Assembly: GCA_021850325.1 (NCBI GenBank)
Contig: JAJZMF010000029.1
Location: 1-64,000, forward strand
Length of the DNA: 64,000 bases
Origin: Actinomycetes bacterium
Lineage (GTDB): Bacteria; Actinomycetota; Acidimicrobiia; Acidimicrobiales; Palsa-688
Direction of reading: 5' to 3'
The translations under genes were made by a program, and so were the position numbers. The notes below the pieces were generated by a model. It was not told the DNA's origin. It did not search any database and saw nothing but the letters and a program-made list of their open reading frames with translations. Of the stretch, positions 23,696 to 34,205 are shown one piece after another. Every line of letters starts with the position of its first letter. Position 1 is the stretch's first letter.

Positions 23696-26509
23696 TTGGG
23701 CCAGCTCGAGATCACCACCGGGACGGCTTCCCGCCGTCGTTCAGGCCGTCGACGAGGTCGGGCCCTGCTGGCGGCCTGCGCCGGGCTGGTCGTTGGGACG
23801 GTGCTGCCCGGGCCCCAGGTGGGCGCTGCCACCGGGCCGCGGACAACCGGCCAAGGGCATCTCTCCCGTGGGCGGATGGCCGCCCTGGCAGGCCAGACCG
23901 TGCCTCCGCCCGGGCTCGCCGGGGCCCGCGTCCTCGGTGCCGCGCCCGGTCGGGAGCAGCTCACCACCGAGCTCTTCTTCCGACCGGCTCAGGCGAGCGG
24001 GTTGGCTCAGGCTGCCCTGGCGGTATCGACACCCGGTACAGCGGGTTACCACCACTACCTGTCGGTAGCCGGGTTCAGGGCCCGCTTCGGCGCTCCGGCC
24101 ACCGCCGTGGCGGCCGTCGACTCATACCTGGAGAGGCACGGCCTGCACGTGGCGCCGCTGGCCCCCAACGGGCTCGGCCAACAGGTGACCGGCAGGGTGT
24201 CGGCGATGGCGAGGGCGTTCGGTGCGCCCTGGGCGCTGGCCAGGACGTCGTCGGGCCTGATCGTCACGGGCCTCGTCCGGCCCCCACGGTTACCCGCCAG
24301 GCTGGCCGGGGCGGTCGCCTACCTGGACGGCACTGCTCCCTGGGCTGTCCCCCACGACAACCTGGTCCGCCTACCCCGCCCCCGCCCTCCTGCCCGGGCC
24401 TCCGCGCCGACCGCACCGGGCAGGCGCCCCGTGCCGGCGGGGCCCGGCGGGCGCCGGGCACAGCCAGCCGACCAGGCGCCGGGCGCGCCGGGTTGCACGG
24501 GCATGCCGGCCGCCGGCATGACACCGTCCCAGCTCGAGCAGGCCTACCGCCTGTCCGGCTTCTACCAGCGCTTCGACCAGGGGCAGGGCGCGACCATCGG
24601 CCTGGTGGAGTACGCCTTGGCGGACACGGCCGCTGTGGCCCACTACCAGGCCTGCGCCGGCTCGGAGGTCCAGGTCACCTACGACCCCTCACCCTCGCCA
24701 CCTTCTCAGGTGGACGCCGAGGTGGCGGCCGACATCGAGGTGATAGCGGCAATGGCCCCCCGGGCCAGGGTCGTCGTCTACCAGTCGGACCAGTCCGGGA
24801 CCGGCCTGGCGCCCTGGCAGATGGCCGTGTCGGGGAGCGCGCCAGGAGGCTTGGCCCAGGTGCTCAGCTCCTCGTGGGGCTCGTGCGAGGCCCAGACCGG
24901 GATGGGCCCCGCCTACTACCAGGCAGAAGAGGAGCTCTTCGACGAGGCGGCCCTGCAGGGCCAGACCGTGGTGGTGGCCACGGGTGACGACGGTTCCGAG
25001 GGTTGCCACAGCCAGGACGGCAGCACCGCCCTCGGTGTTGACGACCCTGCGTCGGCGCCCCTGGTTACCGCAGTCGGAGGGACTTCGAGCTCAACCCTGG
25101 GCGGTCCCCAGGTGGTCTGGAACAGCCGTGACGCCAAGCCCAGCGACTGCCTGGGCACCGGTTGTTCAGTGGGTGGTGCCAGCGGCGGAGGGCAGAGCCG
25201 CGTCTGGCCGCGGCCCTCCTACCAGACAGCGCTCGGCGCCTCGGCCCCGGGCGCGGCGACCACCTGCACCCTGGGCGGCGCTGGCTGCCGGGAGGTGCCG
25301 GACGTCTCGGCACTTGCCGGCAACCCGTACGCCCAGTACTGCTCGGCCGCCGCCTGCGGGACCGGTGCCGGGTGGGTCAGCTTCGGTGGCACAAGCCTGG
25401 CTGCTCCGGCCTGGGCGGCCGTGGTGGCCCTCTCCGAACCTCTGTGCCGCACACCCGTGGGCTTCCTGGACGGCCTCCTCTACGACGACCCGTCGCAGCT
25501 GGTCGGCCCGGTGACAAGTGGTGACAACGACCTGGCCGGCGCCCAGGGCGGCCTCTACCAGGCATCGCCCTCGGGCGGCTACTCCATGGCGGCGGGGCTG
25601 GGGTACCTGGGCGGGACCGACCTTTCCGGGGGGGCGCTCTGCGGGCCGGGCAACCTGGCCGGCGCCCAGGTGGCCAACCCCACCACTACCACGCTCCCCG
25701 GCCCGTACCAGCCCGTGGTCCCGGCCGGGCCCAGGGCATGCTCCCCCCCTCGCCGGGTGCACCTCGGAGCGCCGGCCGTCGGCCTGGTGGCCACCCAGGA
25801 CGGCACCGGCTGCGCCGGGTACTGGTTGGTGGGTGCCAACGGCGCCGTCCTCAGCTTCGGTGCCGCCATCGGGTACGGGTCGCTCAGCGCCCGGGCGGCA
25901 GCCAGGTCCCCCGTGGTCGCCCTCGCGCCCACAAACGACTTCGGCGGTTACTGGCTGTTGCAGGCCGATGGCCGCGTCGACGCCTTCGGGGACGCGCACC
26001 TCCACGGCGAACCGGGGCCCGGGCAGCTCGGGGCTCCCGCTGTCGGCCTGGCGGCCACGCCCTCGGGCGACGGCTACTGGGTGGCGACCAGGGCCGGCCG
26101 CGTGCTCGCCCTGGGCGACGCCCACTACTACGGCTCTCTCTCGGGCCGCCACCTGTCCGCCCCGGTGGTCGGGATCGCCTCCACCGCCTCGGGCAGGGGC
26201 TACTGGCTCGTCTCGGCCGACGGAGGCGTCTTTGCCTTCGGTGACGCCACCTTTGCAGGGTCAGCTGCCGGAGGTGCGCCGCGGCCGGTGGTGGGCATGG
26301 CGCCGGGGCCGTACGGGTACCGCCTCGCTGACCGCAGCGGCGACGTGTACGCCTATGGGGCGGGCTACCTCGGCGGCCTGAGCGCAGGCGCCGGGCTTTC
26401 CATAACCGGCATCGCCCCCAGTGTCGACGGTCGGGGCTACTACCTCCTGGGCGCCACCGGCTCGGTGTACGCCTTCGGCGACGCGCCCTACCTCGGAGGT
26501 GCCCGCTGA
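23696..26509 (+). CDS. secreted sedolisin-family (S53) peptidase with C-terminal GYW/FGDA propeller-like repeats
   Basis: 937 residues. Order: Arg-rich signal sequence (1-45); S53 pro-domain (about 85-215); Pro/Arg-rich linker; sedolisin catalytic domain (about 280-640). Catalytic residues are E342 and D346 (EVAAD), the ATGDD aspartates at 431-432, and S567 in FGGTSLAAP. From about 690 there are roughly five ~50-residue repeats of the type GYWLV-x-DG-x-V-FGDA-x-YG-S. S53 enzymes are acid-active endopeptidases that mature by loss of the pro-domain. TTG 23696 is the only start that keeps the full signal; GAGGGG lies 3 bases upstream. Confidence 0.88.
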   Translation: MGQLEITTGTASRRRSGRRRGRALLAACAGLVVGTVLPGPQVGAATGPRTTGQGHLSRGRMAALAGQTVPPPGLAGARVLGAAPGREQLTTELFFRPAQASGLAQAALAVSTPGTAGYHHYLSVAGFRARFGAPATAVAAVDSYLERHGLHVAPLAPNGLGQQVTGRVSAMARAFGAPWALARTSSGLIVTGLVRPPRLPARLAGAVAYLDGTAPWAVPHDNLVRLPRPRPPARASAPTAPGRRPVPAGPGGRRAQPADQAPGAPGCTGMPAAGMTPSQLEQAYRLSGFYQRFDQGQGATIGLVEYALADTAAVAHYQACAGSEVQVTYDPSPSPPSQVDAEVAADIEVIAAMAPRARVVVYQSDQSGTGLAPWQMAVSGSAPGGLAQVLSSSWGSCEAQTGMGPAYYQAEEELFDEAALQGQTVVVATGDDGSEGCHSQDGSTALGVDDPASAPLVTAVGGTSSSTLGGPQVVWNSRDAKPSDCLGTGCSVGGASGGGQSRVWPRPSYQTALGASAPGAATTCTLGGAGCREVPDVSALAGNPYAQYCSAAACGTGAGWVSFGGTSLAAPAWAAVVALSEPLCRTPVGFLDGLLYDDPSQLVGPVTSGDNDLAGAQGGLYQASPSGGYSMAAGLGYLGGTDLSGGALCGPGNLAGAQVANPTTTTLPGPYQPVVPAGPRACSPPRRVHLGAPAVGLVATQDGTGCAGYWLVGANGAVLSFGAAIGYGSLSARAAARSPVVALAPTNDFGGYWLLQADGRVDAFGDAHLHGEPGPGQLGAPAVGLAATPSGDGYWVATRAGRVLALGDAHYYGSLSGRHLSAPVVGIASTASGRGYWLVSADGGVFAFGDATFAGSAAGGAPRPVVGMAPGPYGYRLADRSGDVYAYGAGYLGGLSAGAGLSITGIAPSVDGRGYYLLGATGSVYAFGDAPYLGGAR

Positions 26510-26602
26510 GGTGCTGCCGGTCGGGCTGGCCGGCCGGAGAGCGGGTGCCTACGCTTGGCCACGGTGGGCCACACGGGCGCAGCCCGAGCCGAGAGGGACA
26601 AG

Positions 26603-27373
26603 GTGAACGAGCTCAGCTACGAGGACCATGTGGAGAGCGTCCAACGGGAGGGTGAGGCCCTGCTCTCCCATGCGCAACGGGCCGGGCTCGGTGCAAGCGT
26701 CCCCTCCTGCCCGGGCTGGGAGGTTGCCGACCTCCTGCGCCACGTCACCCGCGTCCACCGCTGGGCAACGGGTTACCTCGTCCACGGGTACGACCAACGC
26801 GTGCCCCACCATGAGGAAGGCGGCCAGGGGAGCCCCCTCGGCGAGGACGAGATCGTGGGCAGGGCGGCCGAGGCTCATGCCGGCCTGGTCCGGGCCCTTC
26901 TCGGAGCGCCACCCGACCTGCAGTGCTGGGCCTTCCTCCCCGCGAGCTCGCCCCGAGGTTTCTGGGCCCGGCGACAGGCACACGAGACCGCCGTCCACCG
27001 GGCCGACGCAGAGCTGGCCGCAGGGGCACCCGTCTCCGCCGTCGGCCCGGCTACGGCAGCCGACGGCTTGGACGAGCTGCTCTTCGGCTTCCTGGCAAGG
27101 CCCTCGAGAGCGGGCTCTCCGACCCCGGACGACCAGGGGGTCGTGGCCCTGCACGCCACCGACCACCCCGGTAGGTGGTCGGTCCACATCGGGACGCAGG
27201 GAGCGCGCGCCCTGAAGGGCGGCTCCTCCGGGCCCGCCGCCGACCTGACGGTGACGGGGCCGGCCTCGGCGCTCTACTTCCTGGCCTGGAACCGCACCGG
27301 GGCAGGCCCCCTCGTCTTGGAGGGCCGTGAGAGCCTGCTGGCAGCGTTCTCCCTCACGGCCAGAGTGGGCTAG
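26603..27373 (+). CDS. maleylpyruvate isomerase/DinB-superfamily (mycothiol-dependent type) protein
   Basis: The ~256-residue protein has the MDMPI N-terminal four-helix domain. Metal-ligand-like histidines occur in LLRHVTRVHRW and RRQAHETAVHRADAE. A C-terminal SCP2-like domain includes DLTVTGPASALYFLAWNR. Relatives use mycothiol as cofactor in isomerase or transferase reactions; the substrate is unknown. GTG 26603 is preferred (AGAGGG just upstream, and the family usually begins near the ELSYEDH stretch). A longer form from 26555 or 26564 is possible. Confidence 0.78.
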   Translation: MNELSYEDHVESVQREGEALLSHAQRAGLGASVPSCPGWEVADLLRHVTRVHRWATGYLVHGYDQRVPHHEEGGQGSPLGEDEIVGRAAEAHAGLVRALLGAPPDLQCWAFLPASSPRGFWARRQAHETAVHRADAELAAGAPVSAVGPATAADGLDELLFGFLARPSRAGSPTPDDQGVVALHATDHPGRWSVHIGTQGARALKGGSSGPAADLTVTGPASALYFLAWNRTGAGPLVLEGRESLLAAFSLTARVG

Positions 27374-27434
27374 GGCTACCCGGTCCGACCGCGCCCGCCT
27401 GCGAGCTCTGCCCGCCAACCGCCCCGGAGGGCTC

Positions 27435-28292
27435 CTACAGGCTCCCGACCTCCCCTGCCGACAGCTCGACCAGGGCCGCGGCCATGTTGTCCTCCAGATG
27501 GGCGACCTTGGAGGTGCCGGGTATCGGCAGCATCACTGGCGAGCGGTGAAGGAGCCAGGCCAGCGCCAGCTGGGCCGGTGTCGAGCCCTTGGCCCGGGCG
27601 AGCTCCGAGAGGCGGCTGCCCGGGCGGGCAAGTTCGCCCGTGGCCAGGGGGAACCAGGGTATGAAGCCCCGGCTCGTCGCTTCGCAGTGCTCGAGCACGT
27701 CTTCGGAGGCCCGGTCGGCCACGTTGTAGCGGTTCTGCACGGTGGCGATGGGCGCGAGACGGGCGGCCTGCTCGATCTCGGCCACCGACACCTCGCTCAG
27801 CCCGATGTGGCGCACTTTGCCCTCCGACTGCAGCCGGGTGAGCTCGCCCAACTGGTCCTCGAGCGCGACCTTGGGGTCGATGCGGTGCAGCTGGTAGAGG
27901 TCGACCCGCTCCACGCCCAGGTTACGCAGGCTCATCTCGCACTGCTGGCGCAGGTACTCGGGGCGGCCCACCGGGAGCCAACGGTCGGGGCCCTGGCGCG
28001 TGAGGCCCGCCTTGGTGGCTATGACCAGGCCCTCTTTGTACGGGTGGAGAGCCTTCCGGATGATGGTCTCCGACACCACCGGCCCATAGGAGTCCGCCGT
28101 GTCGATGAAGTTGACCCCCAGCTCGACGGCCCGACGGAGCACTCTCACTGCCTCGTCAGGGTCCTCAGGCTCCCCCCAGACACCCGGGCCGGTCAGCCGC
28201 ATGGCCCCGAAGCCGAGCCGGTTCACCGGCGTGTCACCTCCAATGAGGAACGTCCCGGATCTTCCGGCCACCCCCGCTGGCACTTCGCTCAC
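27435..28292 (-). CDS. aldo/keto reductase
   Basis: The 285-residue NADPH-dependent oxidoreductase has a TIM barrel. The catalytic set is visible: DTADSYG (Asp, Tyr), ATKAG (Lys) and YQLHRID (His). The cofactor region [15 protein letters not shown] is near the C-terminus. GTG at 28292 has GGAGG 7 bases upstream; a TTG one codon earlier is less likely. It follows guaA by 97 bases. The substrate is not predictable. Confidence 0.9.
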   Translation of the reverse strand: MSEVPAGVAGRSGTFLIGGDTPVNRLGFGAMRLTGPGVWGEPEDPDEAVRVLRRAVELGVNFIDTADSYGPVVSETIIRKALHPYKEGLVIATKAGLTRQGPDRWLPVGRPEYLRQQCEMSLRNLGVERVDLYQLHRIDPKVALEDQLGELTRLQSEGKVRHIGLSEVSVAEIEQAARLAPIATVQNRYNVADRASEDVLEHCEATSRGFIPWFPLATGELARPGSRLSELARAKGSTPAQLALAWLLHRSPVMLPIPGTSKVAHLEDNMAAALVELSAGEVGSL

Positions 28293-28389
28293 CAAAACCC
28301 CTCCACTCGGATGCTCGCGGACAGGACCTGCCGGGCAACTGCCGACAGGGTCAGGCTAGTGGGCCACCGCCGGTGCCACCGAAAGAGGC

Positions 28390-29964
28390 TCATTCCCACT
28401 CGATGGTGGCCGGCGGCTTGCTCGTTATGTCGAGCACCACCCTGTTCACCTCAGGCACCTCGTTGGTGACCCGGCTGGAGATGCGCGCCAGCACGTCCCA
28501 GGGCAAGCGCGAGAAGTCGGCTGTCATGGCGTCGTCGCTGCTGACCGGCCGCAGGACCACCGGGTGGCCGTAGGTCCTGCTGTCACCTTGCACCCCCACC
28601 GAGCGCACGTCGGCCAGGAGCACGACCGGGCACTGCCAGATCTGGTCGTCCAGGCCGGCGGCGGAGAGCTCCTCCCTGACGATGGCATCGGCACGGCGCA
28701 CGGTCCGGAGACGGTCCGGGGTAACCGCTCCCACGATCCGGATGGCCAGGCCCGGCCCTGGGAAAGGCTGGCGCCACACCAGATCCCTGGGCAGGCCCAG
28801 CATCTCCCCCACGGCCCTCACCTCGTCCTTGAACAGGCGTCGCAGGGGCTCCACCAGTTCGAACGAGAGGTCGTCGGGAAGGCCCCCCACGTTGTGGTGG
28901 CTCTTGATGTTGGCCGTCCCCACTCCACCGCCCGACTCGACGACGTCGGGGTAGAGGGTCCCCTGGACCAGGAAGCGCGCACCTCCGGCGTGCCCGCCCG
29001 CCCGAGCGGCAACGACCTCGCCCGCTGCGGCCTCGAACGCCCTTATGAACTCACGTCCGATGGCCTTGCGCTTGGCTTCGGGGTCGGCGGGGTCGTCGAG
29101 GGCGTTGAGAGCGGCCAGGAACTGCTCTCCGGCGTCGACCGTGTAGAGCCTCGCACCCGTGGCCCGCACGAACTCCCGCTCGACCTGCTCGCGCTCCCCC
29201 TCGCGCAGCAGCCCGTGGTCGACGAAGACGCACGTCAGCTGGTCCCCCACCGCCCGCTGTACCAGGGCGGCGGCAACTGCCGAGTCGACACCACCCGACA
29301 GGCCGGCGATGACCAGGTTGCCGCCGACTCTTTCAGCGACCGCCTTGACGGCCTCCTCGACGATGTTGCCCGTGGTCCAGTCCGGGCTGAGGCCGGCGGC
29401 CCGGTAGAGGAAGTTCTCCAGGACCCTCTGCCCCCCCTGGCTGTGGGCGACCTCGGGGTGCCACTGGACACCGTAGAGACGGCGCGCCGGGTGCTCGAAG
29501 GCGGCGACGGGGGCTCCCCGGCTCGACGCAGTGCAGGAGGAGCCGGGCACGGCTGCGACGACCGAGTCGCGGTGCGACATCCAGACTGTCGCCCCCCCGG
29601 CGAGGCCCTCCAGGAGGACCGAGCCCGGCTGCACCCGGACCTCGGCCGGCCCGTACTCGCCCTCCTCCCGCCGTCCCACCTCGCCACCCAGGGAGGCCGC
29701 CATGAGCTGCATGCCGTAGCAGATGCCGAGCACGGGCACCCCGAGCTCGAACAACCCCGGGGGGGCCTGGGGGGCTCCCGGCGCGTAGACGCTCTCCGGG
29801 CCGCCCGAGAGCACGATGGCGCTGGGGCGACGGGCAGCTATCTCGGCCGCGCTGAGCGTGTGGGGGACGATCTCGCTGTAGACCTTTGCCTCACGCACGC
29901 GCCTGGCGATGAGCTGGGCGTACTGGGCCCCGTAGTCCACAACGAGCACAGGGCCCCGGTCCAT
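28390..29964 (-). CDS. guaA: GMP synthase (glutamine-hydrolysing)
   Basis: The 524-residue enzyme converts XMP to GMP. An N-terminal class-I amidotransferase domain carries the nucleophile C82 (LGICYG) with His/Glu in WHPEV. The ATP-pyrophosphatase domain has [11 protein letters not shown], and the C-terminal dimerisation domain ends [14 protein letters not shown] 29964 is preceded by a TACCAT -10 box and no Shine-Dalgarno sequence, suggesting a leaderless message. Confidence 0.97.
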   Translation of the reverse strand: MDRGPVLVVDYGAQYAQLIARRVREAKVYSEIVPHTLSAAEIAARRPSAIVLSGGPESVYAPGAPQAPPGLFELGVPVLGICYGMQLMAASLGGEVGRREEGEYGPAEVRVQPGSVLLEGLAGGATVWMSHRDSVVAAVPGSSCTASSRGAPVAAFEHPARRLYGVQWHPEVAHSQGGQRVLENFLYRAAGLSPDWTTGNIVEEAVKAVAERVGGNLVIAGLSGGVDSAVAAALVQRAVGDQLTCVFVDHGLLREGEREQVEREFVRATGARLYTVDAGEQFLAALNALDDPADPEAKRKAIGREFIRAFEAAAGEVVAARAGGHAGGARFLVQGTLYPDVVESGGGVGTANIKSHHNVGGLPDDLSFELVEPLRRLFKDEVRAVGEMLGLPRDLVWRQPFPGPGLAIRIVGAVTPDRLRTVRRADAIVREELSAAGLDDQIWQCPVVLLADVRSVGVQGDSRTYGHPVVLRPVSSDDAMTADFSRLPWDVLARISSRVTNEVPEVNRVVLDITSKPPATIEWE

Positions 29965-29970
29965 CTGGAG

Positions 29971-29976
29971 ATGGTA
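29971..29976 (-). promoter_or_regulatory. -10 box TACCAT of a leaderless guaA transcript
   Basis: TACCAT on the minus strand lies 6 bases before the guaA ATG. Confidence 0.4.
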
Positions 29977-30086
29977 CACGGCGTGCCCTGCCGGTCCGGC
30001 CCGCCCGCAACGGGCACTGGCGCAGGGGCGCACCGGCACCCGGCCCAGCGCGGCGGTAGGTTGTCGGTGTTGAGAGGCGGTCTGTG

Positions 30087-31154
30087 ATGCCAGGCATGAA
30101 CACCCCAGTACTCGGGCTTCACAGCGCCCTCACGGCGTGGCAGTGGGGCCCCTTCGCCCTGCTCACGCTCGTCGTCCTGGTGGCCGTCGGGTACTGGTAC
30201 CTGAACGCCGAGTGGAGGCTGGCGGCTCGGGGCAGGAGGTGGCCGGCCCGGCGCACGGTGCCCTTCTTCCTGGGCCTCGTCTCCATCGAGCTGGCCGTCC
30301 AGTCCCCTGTGGCCACCTTCACCGGGCGGTACTTCCAGGCCCATGTGGTCCAGCACCTGCTCCTGATGGTGGTGGCACCCCCCCTCCTGGCCCTGGGCGC
30401 ACCGTCCACCCTGCTCCTGCAGACCGGACGCCGGAACCTGAAGAAGCGGTGGCTCGGGGTGCTCAGGTCCCGGCCCTTCGCCCTGCTCACGCACCCCGTG
30501 GTGGTGTGGTTCGCCTACTTCGGGGCGATGATCGGCTTCTTCCTCACACCCCTGGTCAACACGGCCATGCACCACATGTGGCTGATGGACGTGTGCAACT
30601 TCGCGTTCTTCTTCTCGGGGACGCTCTACTGGTGGCCCCTCGTGGGCCTGGACCCGATAGTGCACTGGCGCATGGGCTATGGGGCGCGCATCGCCAACCT
30701 GAGCCTCGGGGTGCCTTTCGAGGCCTTCCTCGGCATCGCCCTCATGAGCCTGCGCCAACCCGCAGCCAGCATGTACAGCCTCTCCAGCACGCATGCCGGC
30801 GGAGCACTGCTCTGGGCGGCCACGGAGCTGTCCACGTTCGCAGGCATGGTCCCGGTCTTCCTCCAATGGCTGAGAGCGGACGAGCGGGCCGGGGCCCGGT
30901 TCGACGCCCGCGCCGACGCGCTCGCCGAGAGCGCCGACCCGGTACCGGCCAGCGCCACCGTGGCACCCCGCAGGGAGAGCGAGACCACCTCCATGGGAGA
31001 ACAGTTCCGGCCCCTCCTGCAGCCCGGCAACTCGAGCTGGGAGGCCATGTGGCGGGCAAAAGCAGGGTTCGTGCCCTCCTCCGCCCGTCGCCGCGAACCG
31101 GAGGTGGGCGGCGGACCGGGCGGCGTGCCCCAGGGTGCCGGGCCGACCGCCTAG
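30087..31154 (+). CDS. ctaG: CtaG-like cytochrome c oxidase assembly membrane protein
   Basis: The 355-residue protein has about seven membrane segments and histidines in conserved-looking positions ([21 protein letters not shown], split here as QAHVVQHLL and [16 protein letters not shown]). This is the caa3-oxidase assembly factor family (CtaG, Bacillus type), thought to help copper loading. A ~90-residue hydrophilic C-terminal tail follows the last segment. AGGCGG lies 6 bases before ATG 30087. No oxidase genes are in the window. Confidence 0.8.
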   Translation: MPGMNTPVLGLHSALTAWQWGPFALLTLVVLVAVGYWYLNAEWRLAARGRRWPARRTVPFFLGLVSIELAVQSPVATFTGRYFQAHVVQHLLLMVVAPPLLALGAPSTLLLQTGRRNLKKRWLGVLRSRPFALLTHPVVVWFAYFGAMIGFFLTPLVNTAMHHMWLMDVCNFAFFFSGTLYWWPLVGLDPIVHWRMGYGARIANLSLGVPFEAFLGIALMSLRQPAASMYSLSSTHAGGALLWAATELSTFAGMVPVFLQWLRADERAGARFDARADALAESADPVPASATVAPRRESETTSMGEQFRPLLQPGNSSWEAMWRAKAGFVPSSARRREPEVGGGPGGVPQGAGPTA

Positions 31155-31170
31155 ACGTCCCACCGCCGGA

Positions 31171-31191
31171 CCGGGCCCTGCGCGGGCCCGG
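31171..31191. terminator. bidirectional hairpin between convergent ctaG and moeA
   Basis: A perfect 8-bp stem (CCGGGCCC/GGGCCCGG) with a 5-base loop lies between the two converging stops. Confidence 0.6.
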
Positions 31192-31208
31192 AAGGGCTGC
31201 GCTCAGCT

Positions 31209-32444
31209 TCAGAGCTCGGGGCCGAGCACCCAGGTCTCGACGAGAGCCCCGGCGGGCACGCCGTGACCGTCAGGCAGCACCACGAGGCAGTTGGCGTGCG
31301 CCAGGGCACGCAGCTGGTGCGATCCCTGGCCCTCGATCAGGGCGACCTCGAAGCCCTCCGGGGTGGCCTGGAGGGTGGCCCGCAACAGGTACACCCGACC
31401 GTCCGGCACCCTCGGCAGGGCCTTCGGTGCCCGGGCCGGTACAGCCGTACGGTACAGGCGGCCGTGGCCTGCCATGCGGCGGAGCGCAGGGCGGGCGAAC
31501 AGCTCGTAGGACACCATGGCGGACACGGGGTTGCCCGGCAAACCGAAGAGGGGGGCACCGGTCGGCGGCAACCGGCAGAACCCGAACGGTTTGGCCGGCC
31601 TCACGGCCACCTGGGACCAACGGGCTTCGGCTCCCTGCATGGTGCTCAGTACGGCCTTGACGATGTCACGGTCGCCCACGCTGACCCCGCCACTGGTTAG
31701 CACAGCGTCACATTCCGTGGCGGCTACGGACAGCAGTGCTGCCAGGGCGGCCGGGTCGTCGGGTACCCGCCCCAGGTCGAAGGCCTCGAAACCGTCAGCG
31801 GCCAACTGGGCGAGCAGCGCAGGACGGTTGCTGTCGCGCAACTTGCCTGGCCCCAACCGGCCCGGCCCCTCCACGAGCTCGTCGCCCGTCGAGACAACGC
31901 CCACCCTGGGAGGCCGGACGACGGCCACGTCAGTGACCCCCAGGCTGGCCAGGACCCCCACATGGGCCGGCCCGAGCAGCGTCCCGGGCCCGAAAACGAC
32001 GCTCCCGGCTGTGACGTCCTCGCCGGGGTGGCGGACGTTCGCACCTCGGGGTACGGCCTCCTCGACAAGTACCCGCCCATCGGCGTCGGAGCTCGTGTGC
32101 TCAACCATGCAAACGGCGTCAGCTCCGAGAGGCACCACGGCCCCGGTCATGATCCTCACCGCCTCGCCCGGACCGACCACCAGGCCGGCGGGGTCGTCGC
32201 CCGCCATCAGGGAGCCGACCACGCTGAGCCCGGTCGGGGCGACCTCCACGTCGGCAGCCCGCAAGGCGTAACCGTCCATGGAGGAGCTGGCAAAACCTGG
32301 CACGTCCTCGTGGGCCACGACCTCCTCGGCCAGCACGCGGCCCGGGCAGTCGGCGATGTTCACCCTGGTGCTGCCCCGCGGGGGCGCAGCCGCCAGGACC
32401 ATCTCCCTGACCTCGGCCACCGGCACGAGCGACGGCGCAGGCAC
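31209..32444 (-). CDS. moeA: molybdopterin molybdenumtransferase MoeA
   Basis: The 411-residue protein matches MoeA throughout: FASSSMDGYALRAADV, RIMTGAVVPLGADAV, VSTGDELVEGP, SGGVSVGDRDIV and FGLPGNPVSAMVSYELF. It inserts molybdate into adenylylated molybdopterin. GTG 32444 follows a TACGAT box by 6 bases, with no separate ribosome-binding site. No other Moco genes are adjacent. Confidence 0.95.
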   Translation of the reverse strand: MPAPSLVPVAEVREMVLAAAPPRGSTRVNIADCPGRVLAEEVVAHEDVPGFASSSMDGYALRAADVEVAPTGLSVVGSLMAGDDPAGLVVGPGEAVRIMTGAVVPLGADAVCMVEHTSSDADGRVLVEEAVPRGANVRHPGEDVTAGSVVFGPGTLLGPAHVGVLASLGVTDVAVVRPPRVGVVSTGDELVEGPGRLGPGKLRDSNRPALLAQLAADGFEAFDLGRVPDDPAALAALLSVAATECDAVLTSGGVSVGDRDIVKAVLSTMQGAEARWSQVAVRPAKPFGFCRLPPTGAPLFGLPGNPVSAMVSYELFARPALRRMAGHGRLYRTAVPARAPKALPRVPDGRVYLLRATLQATPEGFEVALIEGQGSHQLRALAHANCLVVLPDGHGVPAGALVETWVLGPEL

Positions 32445-32450
32445 TCCGTC

Positions 32451-32456
32451 ATCGTA
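32451..32456 (-). promoter_or_regulatory. -10 box TACGAT of a leaderless moeA transcript
   Basis: TACGAT on the minus strand lies 6 bases before the moeA GTG. Confidence 0.45.
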
Positions 32457-32543
32457 GCCGGAGGCCCTCCCGCCCGGCCGGCGCCGGGCCGGGGTGGTGC
32501 GACCTTGGGCTAACGTCGTCGCGGCCGTGGTGGAGGAGGTGCC

Positions 32544-33326
32544 GTGCGGGCGTTGCTACCCCAGCCTGTAGAGGCCGTCGACCTGGTCGAGACCTATTCG
32601 GTGGGGGCACCGGGCAACGGCCCCTGGTTCGTGCGCGTCAGCATGGTCTCGAGCCTGGACGGGGCCGTAGCCCTGGCGGGGCGTTCCGGCGGGCTGGGGG
32701 GTGAGGGGGACAGGCAGGTCCTCCGGGCCCTGCGGTCCTTGTGCGACGTGGTCCTGGTCGGTGCCCGCACCGCCCGGGCCGAGCATTACCGGCGGGCCCG
32801 GTTGCCGGCAGAGCTGCAGCAGGCCCGACTGGCACGCGGCCAGGGCCCACTGCCACCTATTGCCGTGGTGACCAGGGGCACAGACCTCGACTGGTCATCG
32901 GACCTGTTCGGCGCCGGTGAGCCGAGGACGTTGCTCGTGGCCCCGGAAGGTGTGGAGCCGCCAGGGCCCGACCGGTCGGCTGTCGAGGTCGTGCCGGCGG
33001 GCAAGGGAGCAGTGGACCTGCGGGCCGCCCTCTCCGCCCTGCACGAGCGCGGACTGCACCATGTGCTCTGTGAAGGGGGCCCTACGCTCAACGCCGCGCT
33101 AAGCGCGGCGGGCCTGGTGGACGAACTGTGCCTGACGATGTCGCCCATGCTGGTCGGGCCCCGGGAAGGGGCACTGCTGGGCGGGTGGTCGGCCGGGCCC
33201 GCCCGCTGGGCGGACGGGCCCGGCGGCCCCGACGACCGGCCCCGGCGGCTCAGGCTGCTCTCACTGCTCGAGGAGGAGGGGTTCCTGTTCCTGCGGCTCG
33301 CCGCCTCCGAGCCGGGCGACGCCTAG
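32544..33326 (+). CDS. RibD C-terminal domain/dihydrofolate-reductase-like reductase
   Basis: The 260-residue protein is the free-standing reductase half of RibD: RVSMVSSLDGAVALAGRSGG, CDVVLVGARTARAEHYRR and HVLCEGGPTLNAAL. It probably reduces a pyrimidine or pterin with NADPH; a role in riboflavin synthesis is possible but no deaminase half is present. GTG 32544 has GGAGGAGG 4 bases upstream. It ends 1 base from a convergent gene. Confidence 0.85.
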   Translation: MRALLPQPVEAVDLVETYSVGAPGNGPWFVRVSMVSSLDGAVALAGRSGGLGGEGDRQVLRALRSLCDVVLVGARTARAEHYRRARLPAELQQARLARGQGPLPPIAVVTRGTDLDWSSDLFGAGEPRTLLVAPEGVEPPGPDRSAVEVVPAGKGAVDLRAALSALHERGLHHVLCEGGPTLNAALSAAGLVDELCLTMSPMLVGPREGALLGGWSAGPARWADGPGGPDDRPRRLRLLSLLEEEGFLFLRLAASEPGDA

Positions 33327-33327
33327 C

Positions 33328-33858
33328 TCAGAGGGCCGGCCCGGTCGGGGCCTGCCCTTCGACCGCAGGGCCGCCAGGCATACCCTCGAACATCTCCGGG
33401 GGCTGCATGGGCAGCAGGCGGAACGAGGTCCGGTCCATCTCGCGGCCGTCCACCCGGACGCTGAAGTAGTAGGGCCCGAGGTCGGGCAGGCCCAAGCCGA
33501 ACATGGGGATGGCCATCGGCATCGTCCATTCGTCGCCCGGCAGCATCTGGGGCGACCGGGGGGCGAGGAAGTAGGCGATGAACATGCCACGGTCGGCGGG
33601 GTCCCCACCATCGGGCACCTCGTCTGTCAGGGCGACGCGGGTCTCACCGGTCTGGCCCACCTGGACGAGCTCGAGGGTCAACTTGTGCTGGACGTCGGTG
33701 TCACCCAGGCCGATCAGGCCCAGGACGGCCAACGTGATGTTGACCCGGTAGGGAGGCTCAGGTGTGCCACTGGCCAACATGGCCAGGCCGGCACCGGATA
33801 TGAAGAGCTTCCCCCCACAGACTTCGGCGAAGTCGCAAAGTACAACTTTGGCGTCCAT
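33328..33858 (-). CDS. uncharacterised protein, DUF6941-like
   Basis: The 176-residue protein has no signal or membrane segment. MDAKVVLCDFAEVCGGKLFISGAG at the N-terminus (shown here only as CDFAEVCGGKLFISGAG) resembles the DUF6941 family, whose members begin with a short 'FLCDyA' strand. It is predicted to be mostly beta structure. Function is unknown. ATG 33858 lies 7 bases after a TAACTT box, suggesting a leaderless message. Confidence 0.7.
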   Translation of the reverse strand: MDAKVVLCDFAEVCGGKLFISGAGLAMLASGTPEPPYRVNITLAVLGLIGLGDTDVQHKLTLELVQVGQTGETRVALTDEVPDGGDPADRGMFIAYFLAPRSPQMLPGDEWTMPMAIPMFGLGLPDLGPYYFSVRVDGREMDRTSFRLLPMQPPEMFEGMPGGPAVEGQAPTGPAL

Positions 33859-33865
33859 CCCACAG

Positions 33866-33871
33866 AAGTTA
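33866..33871 (-). promoter_or_regulatory. -10 box TAACTT of a leaderless transcript
   Basis: TAACTT on the minus strand lies 7 bases before the ATG at 33858. The rest of the 347-base gap to the next gene (33859-34205) shows no other gene. Confidence 0.4.
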
Positions 33872-34205
33872 CGGCCTGGGCCACAACTGCGCCAAACCGG
33901 GCACGGCCGGCCCGGGTAAGGTGCCCAGGCGGCTGCCCGCACCCGCGCCGCACCGGCCAGCAGCGCTGCCCCGGATGACCGTATCCTGGGCAGCGGCGTG
34001 CACGTGCCCTGCTGTCTGGCGTGCGCCTTACGGACAGAGAGTGAAGGTGAGATGGCCGTAGCCCCCGTACCGCCGGCAGCACCACTGTCCGTCCGGGCAG
34101 GCAGGCAGCGCCATGGCGGCGACGTCCTCGGCAAGCCGGAGCGTTCCCCGCTCCAGCCGTTGACCGGCCGGCCCTTCGTCTGCCGGCGTTGAGGTGGGAG
34201 GAGCG